In this document: positions 23,451 to 33,100 of the stretch, in pieces | Numbering within the stretch: the first letter of the stretch is position 1 | Layout: each line of letters begins with the position of its first letter | Source of the DNA: Linnemannia elongata | Lineage: Eukaryota; Mortierellomycota; Mortierellomycetes; Mortierellales; Mortierellaceae | Assembly (NCBI GenBank): GCA_036320915.1 | Contig: JAXBDG010000012.1 | Location: 1,972,501-2,036,500, forward strand | DNA length: 64,000 bases | Direction of reading: 5' to 3' | Position numbers and translations under genes: made by a program | Notes under the pieces: model-generated | Told to the model about the DNA's origin: nothing | Databases searched by the model: none | Seen by the model: the letters and a program-made list of their open reading frames with translations, nothing else

Positions 23451-23496
23451 AAACGCCCTACGTCGTAATGGTGCTGATGAACAGCACAGGGCGTTT
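23451..23496. repeat. compound hairpin
   Basis: AAACGCCCT at 23451-23459 pairs with AGGGCGTTT at 23488-23496. Inside it GTGCTG (23471-23476) pairs with CAGCAC (23482-23487) around a five-base loop. The two stems abut on the 3' side and leave an 11-base bulge on the 5' side. Confidence 0.6.
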
Positions 23497-24149
23497 CTTC
23501 ACGATTTTCACTGCTTCCACCCACCTACCTCACAACCCATATTTGCCACTTCCCATCTGATATTATTGTTTGTTCTGTCTCCACTCCTCTTTCCTTTCCT
23601 TCCCTTTTTTTATTGGAAAGAGCCATAAAAGAGTACAATACAAACTATATTCGTCCTTCTCGCCCTATTGCCCCTTGAGTCCACCTTATGCATTAATCGG
23701 GTTATCTCCATATGCATGGCTTCTGCTGTGAAAATCGCTCATTAGTCTATACCTTTTATATTAAAATGTGGGAGAGGCACGAGGGACATCAGAGAGCAGG
23801 GATTCAAAGAAGTTAACGGAGGAGAAAACAACCCGGCAGAACGTAAGCGAATTAGACAACAATGCTACAAAAGACAAAGCAGTTCACTGAGACAGTCAGA
23901 AAAATAAATGGACACTAAACGAGCGGAGAAGCACGGTCATCTGCTGTTTATGGCGCATTTGCAAACGATGGAGACACTAGAGTTTTAAAAAGTCATTAAT
24001 TCCTGATGTCACGCTTGTTGGGGGGTATTTTTCATTGTATCCTTACAGTTCACTCTTCATCATTGTACCTTCTTTCCACTTGATTATTCGTTCGCTACAT
24101 CAAGCATCCTCACCAGATACATATCGTATTATTGTACTTTTGAAAGTCC

Positions 24150-25470
24150 ATGACGCCCCCGCAGATTATCCTCAGCAAGAACGATCGACGTGCGTTTGAC
24201 ATCACGGCGCCGCCGAATACGAGCACTCAACCATGTACGGAGAAGACGAGCGCACTTCATGGCTCTACGATAACCATCCAGGGTCGCAACAATTTCACGG
24301 TGCACGCGCCGAAGCGCAACCGGTATCTGACGATCAGCAAAACCAGCCTCGGCACGGACTATGCGAAGGTCAAAAAAGCCGCAAAAAACTGGAAGTTGAA
24401 CAGGCGTTGCGTCTTGCAGGTACTGCAATAAGATAGCTCAGCTACTTCCCTGCAGATATAAATAATCCATCAGTACCCTTATTAATAACTCTTTTCAATC
24501 ATTTCTATTGCAGGTTCATGGCACTGATATTCGGCTGGAACCCTTGGCTTTTCACCCCGACGATAAGCTGGAGCCGTGGTTTGACTTGGTGGCGAGCAAG
24601 GTCGTTACCCGCGAATCAAGGTTCAAGTGGTCGCGGAATCTTCATGATGTGCAGCTTCATAAAGCCAAAGTCGTACACGCCATCACCCTCATCACCATTG
24701 TCCTTAAGGTTCGGGGGGACATGCAGGGGACAGCCACGGTTTTCGCATACGCGCCCGAGACCATTGCAGGTGATTTGCGCACCAACAAGCTTGGCGAAGT
24801 TTTTGGCACCGACATGACTCGGTATCTGTTGGAAGACATCTTTTTGCAGATCAAAACTTCATCAAACGCACCTGCACCACTGCCCCTTTTGTGTGCAGCA
24901 CGTGACCTTATTACCGCTTATCTGGAGCGCCAGGACCACCACTCGCTTGTTCACACGGACCCCGAGGCTGTGAGCATGAAGCTCTCCCGTCTCTTTACCT
25001 TTTTGGATAATATCGACGAACCTGAGCAACCTAGCCTTCGGCTTTTGGCCATAAAAACCGGCATCACATATGCTGCCATCGCTTGCACAGCGTACGATAT
25101 GGCACAAGACAATGGGCGCGATCGTGGTGTCTTTGGAACGGCAGTCCGCGGTGTTGGCATGGTGGTCGAGGCCGCGGTGGGTACGACACCAGTGGGGGGA
25201 TCTGCCGCCTCTAGCGCCGTTGGAGCGGTTCAGGACATTACCTGGGATATCACAGACACCAGGCTCATGAAGAATGATACAGCCAGTAACCTTGTTGATG
25301 ACACCCTTGCGGATTTCAATTCTTCAATCATCCAGAACGCGAACAGGGGTTACATCCTGATGCGCAGAACGATGACAACCTTTCAAGTGAATGCTGAAGA
25401 TGCTAAGGAGTATGCCATCACATCTACAGATTACTTGAAGATGTTGCTGCAGGGTGTGAAGCTGACCTAA
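24150..25470 (+). CDS. unknown 408-residue protein
   Basis: I do not recognise this protein. Two exons, 24150-24419 and 24514-25470, joined in phase 0 across a 94-nt GT-AG intron (donor CAG/GTACTG, acceptor TTGCAG), total 408 residues. The N-terminal 90 residues are basic and strand-like (ITIQGRNNFTVHAPKRN). The second exon is a mixed alpha-type region; residues ~290-350 include a glycine/alanine/valine-rich stretch with the look of an amphipathic or membrane-active segment (GVGMVVEAAVGTTPVGGSAA). No signal peptide, metal motif or P-loop is visible. It sits among transposon relics, so it may be a lineage-specific or mobile-associated gene. It has no frame damage and plausible codon use, which argues that it is, or recently was, functional. 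Confidence 0.65.
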
Positions 25471-26247
25471 CAAGAGGCTGGTGGGCCAAGCGCAAGGTGT
25501 GAACTGTCATAACGCAAAAAAATAAAAGGGCAAACAGAAACATTTTTTTAATACTCAACTAGCAAACCTGCACTGCTATGCGTGTACTTTAATGCCATTC
25601 GACGGCGCCTTATTAAAAGTTGAGCTTCAAGCAAAATGGAATACTTCTAGAATTTGTTTCCATTTGCAACCAACTTGATTCTCCTCCCTCCACCAGGTAT
25701 ACTACCGCCACCAAATCTACTACCACCACTGCCTTTCCCCCCTCTTCAGCTTTTCTCGCCACCAGGCGCACTATCACCACCAAACCCAACACCATCCATC
25801 CTTCCTCTTCTTCTTCTTCCCCCTTAACAAGGTCGCGTGTAATAGCAGCAGAGAGAAGAGGGGGACCCCAGGGATGATGAGAGACAAGAGTGTGGATACA
25901 AGAGAAAGGGCCAAGAAAAGGTGCTGTTTATTTTACACGGAGAGGGGGTATTCATACACAACACTATGAGTGGATGTGGGGCGCAGGGGATGAAGGGGGA
26001 CAAGGCGGAGGGCGGTGTGTCCGAATGGCGCAGGTGATGGCCAAGCTGATAGTGCTGGCACAGGTGGGGCTGGAGCCAGCGCGCAAGGTGAATGCTATCG
26101 ATGGCACAAGTGAGGGCAAGAGAGGCAAAGCTGGAGGCAAGGCAGAACTACCTACACTTCTTTTTGCTGAAAAATCCCACTTTACTATGAGAAGTGGGAT
26201 TTTTTCCACTGAATTGAAAATATAAGGGGGTGTTATTCAGTCCATCT
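25471..26247. other. intergenic with perfect hairpin
   Basis: Low-complexity CT- then GA-rich sequence with no gene. It holds the 13-bp hairpin at 26170-26204 just downstream of the transposase remnant's stop. Confidence 0.5.
26170..26204. repeat. 13-bp perfect inverted repeat
   Basis: AAAAATCCCACTT at 26170-26182 is the exact reverse complement of AAGTGGGATTTTT at 26192-26204, with a 9-base loop. It lies 3' of the minus-strand transposase remnant. It could be a transposon-end hairpin or a transcript-end structure. Confidence 0.6.
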
Positions 26248-26967
26248 TTATTTCTGCTTGACTAGCATAGACGCCACAGGCTCTTCTCCGTGCTTGAACA
26301 TGAACGACTGGACAGCATCACGCTCGATGGAAGAACTGCTGTCTCGCGAGCTGTACCTCTTGGCGATCTTGTTGCGCACCTTCTGCTTGATCTCCTCTGC
26401 CATATCCTGTGCGTCCTTTTGGTTCTTGTCAAGGAAACACTGGAACTTGTCACCATCCATGACCCAAGCAATCAATCGCACATAACGTTGCCTGACTTGA
26501 CTTGTATCCGTGTCCGCTACAGGTGGATACAATGGTGGTCGCTCCTCCACATACATTGATTCCTGCTCCAGCTTTTCAACTTGTGCCTTTGAAAGAACAC
26601 CCGCTCTGCAAAAACAATGCCTCACAGTTAAGGCTCTGACATGCGACCACGCGTACGGAATAAGTGACCATGCTTCCCTGTTGGTAATCTTCTCCCCGGT
26701 AGCATACTCCTTTGTAATCGATTTGTTGCTGAGTATCTCGAGGTAGTGTCGTTTGAATGAGCTGGTTATTCCTGCATCCAAAAGTCGGGAAACGGATGTT
26801 GAATGGGGTGGTAGGCTCTCAATCCGAAGGCCTTTCCATATCTCTCTTGCAAGCGGGTCCTTGTTGCGAGACTTGCCGTGTGCTCCACATGAGTCGATTA
26901 GCAGAAGACTCCTGTTTGATAGGCTGTCGTCAAGCATACTCTCATTAAACCTGGTCTGTGCATACAC
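26248..26967 (-). pseudogene. pogo/Tigger-type DDE transposase, C-terminal remnant
   Basis: Shows the DDE_1 pattern: LLLIDSCGAHG with one catalytic aspartate, then LPPHSTSVSRLLDAGITSSF with the last catalytic aspartate, then a helical and charged tail of ~150 residues. The DNA-binding N-terminus and the part with the first catalytic aspartate are missing. The open frame starts at a GTG codon with a stop a few codons earlier. A possible GTATGT donor lies close upstream, but the sequence before it does not read as transposase. Likely a 5'-truncated relic. Confidence 0.75.
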
Positions 26968-27202
26968 TTTGTAGTATCAGATACATACCAGCATCAATGA
27001 AAGGTACAAATCATCCAAACAGTGTGAGGGTTATGGGCACTACTACTGTAGTTTTATTATATGCATATATATTAAGGATGATGCATGACAATGTGGATGT
27101 GATTAAATAGAATGCTCTAGAGTATTCAAAGCTGAAGTGGTACTCAGCAGTTGAGCTAAATATGGCTATTTAGAAGCGAAGGGTCAGAGGCAGGCGTTCA
27201 AC

Positions 27203-27505
27203 TTAGCGTCTGAGGACAACGTCGTCGGTGTAAGCACAGTTTGCTGGCGCGCCGTCGCCGAGTAGCTCACAGGGAAGGACCGTGACAATCTGAGGAGCTC
27301 CCACAGCTGCAGAAGAGACCAGCTCAGCTGCACCACGTCCAACGTCCGCACCACCATTGTTGAAGGTGTCAAAGGCTGAACCAAGCGAGGGAAGGGTGTC
27401 GACAGTAGAAGCTTCTCTGGGAGTGGGGAGCGCGTTTCCAACGGAGCTGAAGAGAGCGAGCGCGGCGATGGCGGCGACAGCGGAGTAGGTCAACTTGTTG
27501 TACAT
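27203..27505 (-). CDS. small secreted protein (100 aa)
   Basis: Single-exon ORF with a clear N-terminal signal peptide: basic MYNKL, a hydrophobic core of Ala/Leu/Val, and a likely cleavage after SSVGNA. The mature part is ~74 residues, acidic to neutral, Gly/Ala/Val-rich, with two cysteines (in PCELLG and NCAYTD). A TATAAATA box lies at 27614-27607, about 100 bases upstream of the ATG, followed by a CA/CT-rich leader. No family is recognised. Neighbours are a transposase remnant and minisatellites, which is the sort of place where effector-like secreted proteins are often found; that role is only a guess. Confidence 0.7.
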   Translation of the reverse strand: MYNKLTYSAVAAIAALALFSSVGNALPTPREASTVDTLPSLGSAFDTFNNGGADVGRGAAELVSSAAVGAPQIVTVLPCELLGDGAPANCAYTDDVVLRR

Positions 27506-27606
27506 GGTGAAAATGTTGGTCTTTGTTTGGGGTGGTTCTGTTGAGTGGGGTGTTGAGAGATTGAGGTAGAGGATTGAATTTTATTTTCGAGCTGAGAAGG
27601 TGGACT

Positions 27607-27614
27607 TATTTATA
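27607..27614 (-). promoter_or_regulatory. TATA box of the small secreted protein gene
   Basis: TATAAATA on the minus strand about 100 bases before the ATG at 27505; the best TATA box seen in the window. Confidence 0.5.
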
Positions 27615-27892
27615 TGAAAACTGTGCTGAAGAACCATCATATTTGGATTAGAATGAGAAAGGTCAATAGCTCACTGGGATAAGGATAATTAAAAAGATCA
27701 GGGGGTGAAGGAGCACGAGGAGGGGTAGAGAAAATCATGGCATGCTGGGAAAGGATCGATAGATGCCGGGAGCACTGAGGAAGGGATACCCAGGGAAGAG
27801 ATTAAGAGAAGCTGGAGGATTGACAAAAGAAATGATAATGTAAGGGATTGAGGAAAAGAATGGATCAAAAAATTCGATTTTTAGTTGAACAT

Positions 27893-27996
27893 AAGGGCGG
27901 GCAGAAATAAGGTACAACACCAGGCGAGAGCATCAAAGGATCAAAAAGAAACAAGGTACAACACCAAGCGAGAACATCAAGGGATCAAAAAAAACA
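27893..27996. repeat. imperfect ~46-bp tandem duplication
   Basis: Two neighbouring units begin AAGGTACAACACCA and continue through GAGA/GAACATCAA and GGATCAAAAA, differing at a few positions. Confidence 0.6.
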
Positions 27997-28169
27997 AGGA
28001 GGAAGAAAAATGCAAAGATGGAGGACATGCTGAGGAAGGAGGAATGTTGGGTCACACTGTGGAAGATAGAGACACCACGAACTGCCGATATCAAGGGAGG
28101 ATAGAACATCTAGGGGAAGAACAATTTAATGGGATCAAGTTGGAAACAAAGGATGGGAAAAAGCAGGGA

Positions 28170-28335
28170 TGATAGAAATCAAGGGATGAATGAAAGCACG
28201 GCATGAATGAAAGTCAAGGGATGAATGAATGCAGAGAAGAATGACACCAAGGGATGAATGATAGCAAGAGATGAATGAAAGCATGGGATGGATGAAAGCA
28301 AGGGATGAATGGAAGCAAGGAAAGATTGAAAGCTT
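28170..28335. repeat. degenerate ~17-bp minisatellite
   Basis: Repeats of the unit AAGGGATGAATGAAAGC and variants of it (GGATGGATGAAAGC, AGAGATGAATGAAAGC), around nine copies with substitutions and small indels. Confidence 0.75.
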
Positions 28336-28627
28336 TAGACATGAAAAAGAAATGCAAGATAGGTAGACTATAACTGGTTGGTGGCAACTACTTGTTCATA
28401 GTCAATTTCTATCCAAACATTGGCGACCGTTGGGTTGTGCACCTAATAAGAGTAAAAGGCTATGGAACTCATGACGCAAAGGATAAAAGACCATGGGATT
28501 GAAAAGATTGAGACAACAGCAAAAGACGACATCAAGAATCTGCAACAAACGAGAGCACCATAGAGCAGCACCAAAGAGCAGCACCAAAGGACAACGCCAA
28601 AAAACAACACCATTGGTAACACCTGAT

Positions 28628-28666
28628 ACAAGATCAAGGGACAAGATCAAGGGACAAGATCAAGGG
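28628..28666. repeat. 13-bp tandem repeat x3
   Basis: Three exact copies of ACAAGATCAAGGG, inside a longer stretch (28540-28800) of loosely related ACAACACCAGAG-type units. Confidence 0.8.
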
Positions 28667-29084
28667 ACAACACCAGAGACAACGCCAAGAGACAAAACTA
28701 CAGAAAACACTGCAAAAAAACACCACAGAAAACACCAGAGCCAACACCAGAGACAACATCAAGGGACAACTTCAAGGGACAAAATCGAGGGAAAAGGGCT
28801 TCCTGCAAAAAAAAAAAAAAAAAAAAGGATGGACTATTCCAGAAAACACGATTTCAGGGGGAGAGGAGCGTATTAACCACGTAACGCTTACATAGCAGGT
28901 TAACTAGACTATAGTGAGGAACGCGCGCGTCGATTAGACTGTAGCCACCGAAATGAGGCATGCGCGGGTTAGTATGAAGGGTTCAGCGTGTCAATAAAAA
29001 TGGAAGAGAATAAAACTGTACATACTTATTTGCTAGAGGGAGTAATTCACTGGATGCCTTGCGCATTGCAGTTGATTGACGATG

Positions 29085-29243
29085 CTAACAGCATGGAGCA
29101 GATAACAAGGCAGGCCCAACCTTTTTGGAGTCGATCCAGTCACCTATCCCGAGGATAATAAACCTAGCATCCTCGATCGTGGTACTGGGTTTTGCGACCG
29201 CAACAGCAGACACGAACAGTAGTACGATAGTAATAGCTCTCAT
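29085..29243 (-). CDS. very small secreted protein candidate (52 aa)
   Basis: Reads MRAITIVLLFVSAVAVA, a textbook signal peptide, then a short mature part with FIILGIGDWIDSKKVG and two cysteines just before TAG at 29085. It is short and could be only the first exon of a longer gene, as a weak GTTGGG sits after SKK. No family is recognised. The signal peptide is the only strong support. Confidence 0.4.
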   Translation of the reverse strand: MRAITIVLLFVSAVAVAKPSTTIEDARFIILGIGDWIDSKKVGPALLSAPCC

Positions 29244-30139
29244 AGTAGTAGTTTTATCACAGATGCTATTTGCATAATCTTTTCATGGTGCTATTTTCCC
29301 TCATTATTTGTGAAGTGGCAACTTACGTTTGTTAGCCAAAGAAGAGAAGGATAAACCTCTGGTATCCAGTCCTTGCTCTTTTATTCTTCTACTTCATAGG
29401 GAGAGAACACGATACTTTCTGCATTCAGAGTGCGGGCGATAGATCTTGACGAATGCTGAAGATGGCAGCTTCTCTTATATCCATGTGGTTGTCTTGCCTG
29501 GCTCAATTTTTTTTTTTTTTTTTTTTTTTTTCACCAAGGATGCTGTCGGCTAGAGTGTAAAGCTATCTCTGTTATTCCCTTTGCTTCTTGATGTTGTTCA
29601 TTTTTTTTGTCCTGTAAAGGATACCGACTTCAGATTGAAGGTCGTCTTTATTTACCGTTGGATAGTGTCGAATGATCATCTGAGCAGTGCGGTGAACAAA
29701 AAATACGGGTGAGGAAGTAAAGAAAGAAAAGAAGCACAGGAAGAAGAGGTATATGTACCCATCTCGAAAATGATTGTCACATAGGGACCATGGGTTGCAT
29801 AAGTTGAACCCTGATCATCTCTGCCCCTGTCGTTCCTTCAGCCCGAAAGCGAAAAGCAGTCTCGCAATTTCGATTGTTTGTCAGACGAACAGACAACATA
29901 ACAATTCAGAGCGCGTTTCGCTCTTCTTTGTTGTTCGTCTCTTTGTCCACTACCAACTCCTTCCCTCACCCATTCATTCACTCACACTGCAAGAAATTCA
30001 CTCACCCTCATCAATCACAAGGCATAGCAACTGGCGAAATACACAGGAGGGAAAGTGACACTAAACCGGCAAGGACCCTAACGCAGCCAATCCCTCACAT
30101 CCCACTGCATTCACACCTCTCTGCTTTCCTTCGCACTAC
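29244..30139. other. intergenic before DNA2
   Basis: Contains a T run at about 29508-29531 and an AT-rich stretch, then the CT/CA-rich DNA2 leader from about 29930. No gene is seen. Confidence 0.5.
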
Positions 30140-33100
30140 ATGCCGAACGTGCTCAAACGAAAGGCCAATGCCCCTGCAGGAGGGACCGCATCAAGTGGAC
30201 AGGTAACCGCAAAGAAGACCGGGAGTGTGAAGTCGGGTGCACCCAGCGCGGATTCTCGACTTAGTCAGGCAAGTCAGCTCACACCCCTTCTTTTCACCTT
30301 TCGCGATGCCCGCTGATTCCTAAAGAACGTTCATTGACCTAGAGCCTATTTTTTCACTGTAACAATTGTTAACAATAGTCGAGTTTGAGCTCGTTCTTTG
30401 GAAAGGCGCGTACGCAGGATTCAATACCCAAGGACTCTTCAATCGTGGCACCTTCGTCTGTCACCTTGTCCACCTCCGCATCGAAAACGTCGTCAGGTGT
30501 GCAGACCAAGGCGGTTGCCCCTAAACCGGCGCGGAGGGTCATCATCTACAGCGACGAGGAGGAGGAAGTGCCGGAGCCCCAGCGGAAGCCAATAAAGTCT
30601 GCAGTGCCTCTGAAGACAATTGTCGCCAATCGGACCAAGGCTGCTATCCCACCAGCGCGGCCACCCGTGAAGGAGATTGTTCCCTTTGAGAAACGCATGC
30701 CAAGTAATGTGCTATGAGTATTTAATGTCCACGTCTTGTGTAACTTGTCGTTGGGCAATTGGCTAATGAATGATGCTCGTCTTCAACAGTTTCTCTTCCT
30801 TCTAGCCCCGAGCCAGCGCCAATTGCACGACCTGAATCAAAGAAGACCAAGACGGTCAAGATTGAGCAGGCGGAGATTGAGCCAGGAAAGAATGAATCTA
30901 GTAAGAGTTCGTCAGAGAAAAGCAGAACGGACGGGATCAAGCATATGAAAGGTGATCTTGAACCGCCTCAAGGGTTGGCGACACCTCTTCTTGGACAGAC
31001 GACTCCTCAAAAACGAAATTTGCCAACAACCACGCCTCCTCGTCCTGAATCCAAGGGAAGCCCGTTCAGGACGCCTACAGGAAAGTCGCGGCATTCCGTC
31101 TCTACTATCGAATCACTTGGACTCTCGCCACAAGACTCTGTCTTTTGGGCCAAGACACCTCCCTCTGAGGCATTGAAGAAGCTAGAGCGCATGAACACCG
31201 GTCGCTCTCATGAAGAAGGTATGTTACCACTGAAACTGCACCTATTGCGGAGCAAATTGTTTTACATGCCTGTTACATGTGCAGTCGTCCTAACACTTCA
31301 TATCGACACACCTGTTAGAGATTGCGTCGATCGTTGGAAGACTGTATGAAACCTCCTCGGCTGGCACAGCTCTCCGCGCAATGGTGAGTTTAGACACAAG
31401 ATACTACATTTGTACCCTAAATAATCAGCTACAAATTGTGCTGACTCTTCTACCTTTACATTACCATCTCTTACAAGCCTCGAGGACCTAAAGATCGCAT
31501 CAAGGATATGTTGAATACAATTCGTGGATCGACAGCGCAATCGGATCAGGAGCCTGAGGAGGACATAGATCGATCTGATCCAGCCTCGCCGACAAAGGAT
31601 CTTGTTGAACGTCACCGTCTCCAATCTCGACAGGGCTTCTCACGACACCACAGTGCGCACGAGTTCGGAGGAAGTGTCCGGAGGAGAGGGAGGACGGCTC
31701 GCCCCATGACGAATTTTGGCGCCACCAATGCCCCTGTGTGGCCTGTATCGCCTACTCAGTGCCGCAACGATGTCTTGAAGATGATCGAACAAATCAACGC
31801 CAATATGTCAGGAAAAGCAAATTCTTTGAAGACACCTCCTCGTCTGGGACCTTTCTCGAATGAAGCAACCTCTAGCAGTTCGATGGCAGGACTATCAGAC
31901 CGGCCCTCTGCTGCGGACACTATGGTGCGGACCCCAATACGGAACCGTATATCTCAGACTCAGCATTCACCCGGAGACTTTGACAGGTTCTTCACCGACC
32001 TGGAGATGGACGACAACGACTTTGCGGAGCTGACCCAGCTGGATGAGTTGTCTAACTCTATGTCATCAGCCAGCGCCATGTCTGCCAATATGTCAGACAT
32101 TTCCAGTTCTTTAGGATCTGTATTGGACAAGGCGGTTTCCAATGTTCGACAGGACTTTGTAGACATGGCTGTTGGCTCACACGTCGCGAAGGATGAGCCT
32201 GGGCATGTTGACGCAGGAGATCGTTGTGATACGGTAGCTACAGTTGCTGACGATAAGGACGACTCATTCATGGACGACTTTGATGACCTGGGCGATCTTT
32301 GCGATCTGGAAGATGTCTTTGAGCTAGATGATGACGAGGTCAGAGTCAAGTCCTACATCGAAACTGCCAAGTACAAGCGGTACACTGTTCAGGAGATACA
32401 GGATGATGTCGTCGATTCAAGGTGGCCCGGATTGTGCAAGGTCCTCCTAGCACTGGAGCATCAAGTCGGTGTGCCAGTCAAGATTTTCCTCCGCGAGTTA
32501 TGGCGACCTACGGCGGTCTCTGTTGGTAAGGATTTGGCTTTGTTTGAACATTCGAGCACCACTATTTAATTATCCAACTCATCTCTGACACCTGGTCTGG
32601 ATTTGCGACTCACCCTATAGGAGACATTATCCATATCATTGCGCCACATGTGTATCCCAAAACAATTCAGGAGCTGATGTTGGAGGATGCACAGGGACTG
32701 CTCATTGTGAAGCCAGACTATTTGGTGCCCACTTCTCTTTTGGCTGAGAGTTTCACCTGCATTCGGAGGCCCATCGTAGATACCCGTGCCAGGAAGCCAG
32801 ATGAGTCAACGATACCACTTGTTCACGGTACCATTCTCCATGAGCTGTTTCAACTCTCCCTTCGAAACAACGACTTTACGACTGAGGGCATGCAAGCCAG
32901 GATTGAGGATCTTATCCAAGCACATCTGAATGATCTCTGCCTTGTGAATGAATCGCTGGATACAGCTCGGGATGCTTTTTCTCAATGGATCACATCCTGT
33001 CAGGACTGGGCTAGACGCTATCTGCGGTCCACACCTTCTGTAGGTCAACATGTCTAGTGTCTAGCGCTACATATGTCCAGCATAAGCAGCGAATGACAAC

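Larger units (their letters stand above)
22561..24149. other. accessory intergenic region
   Basis: Apart from the duplication at 22661-22762 and a hairpin at 23451-23496, the sequence is AT-rich with no supported gene. It lies between transposon relics and the unknown gene at 24150. Confidence 0.5.
27997..29084. other. repeat-rich region without genes
   Basis: Purine-rich, satellite-like sequence with the units listed separately, an A run near 28808-28827, and nothing gene-like. The shared AAGGGA core of different units suggests they came from one ancestral repeat. Confidence 0.5.
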
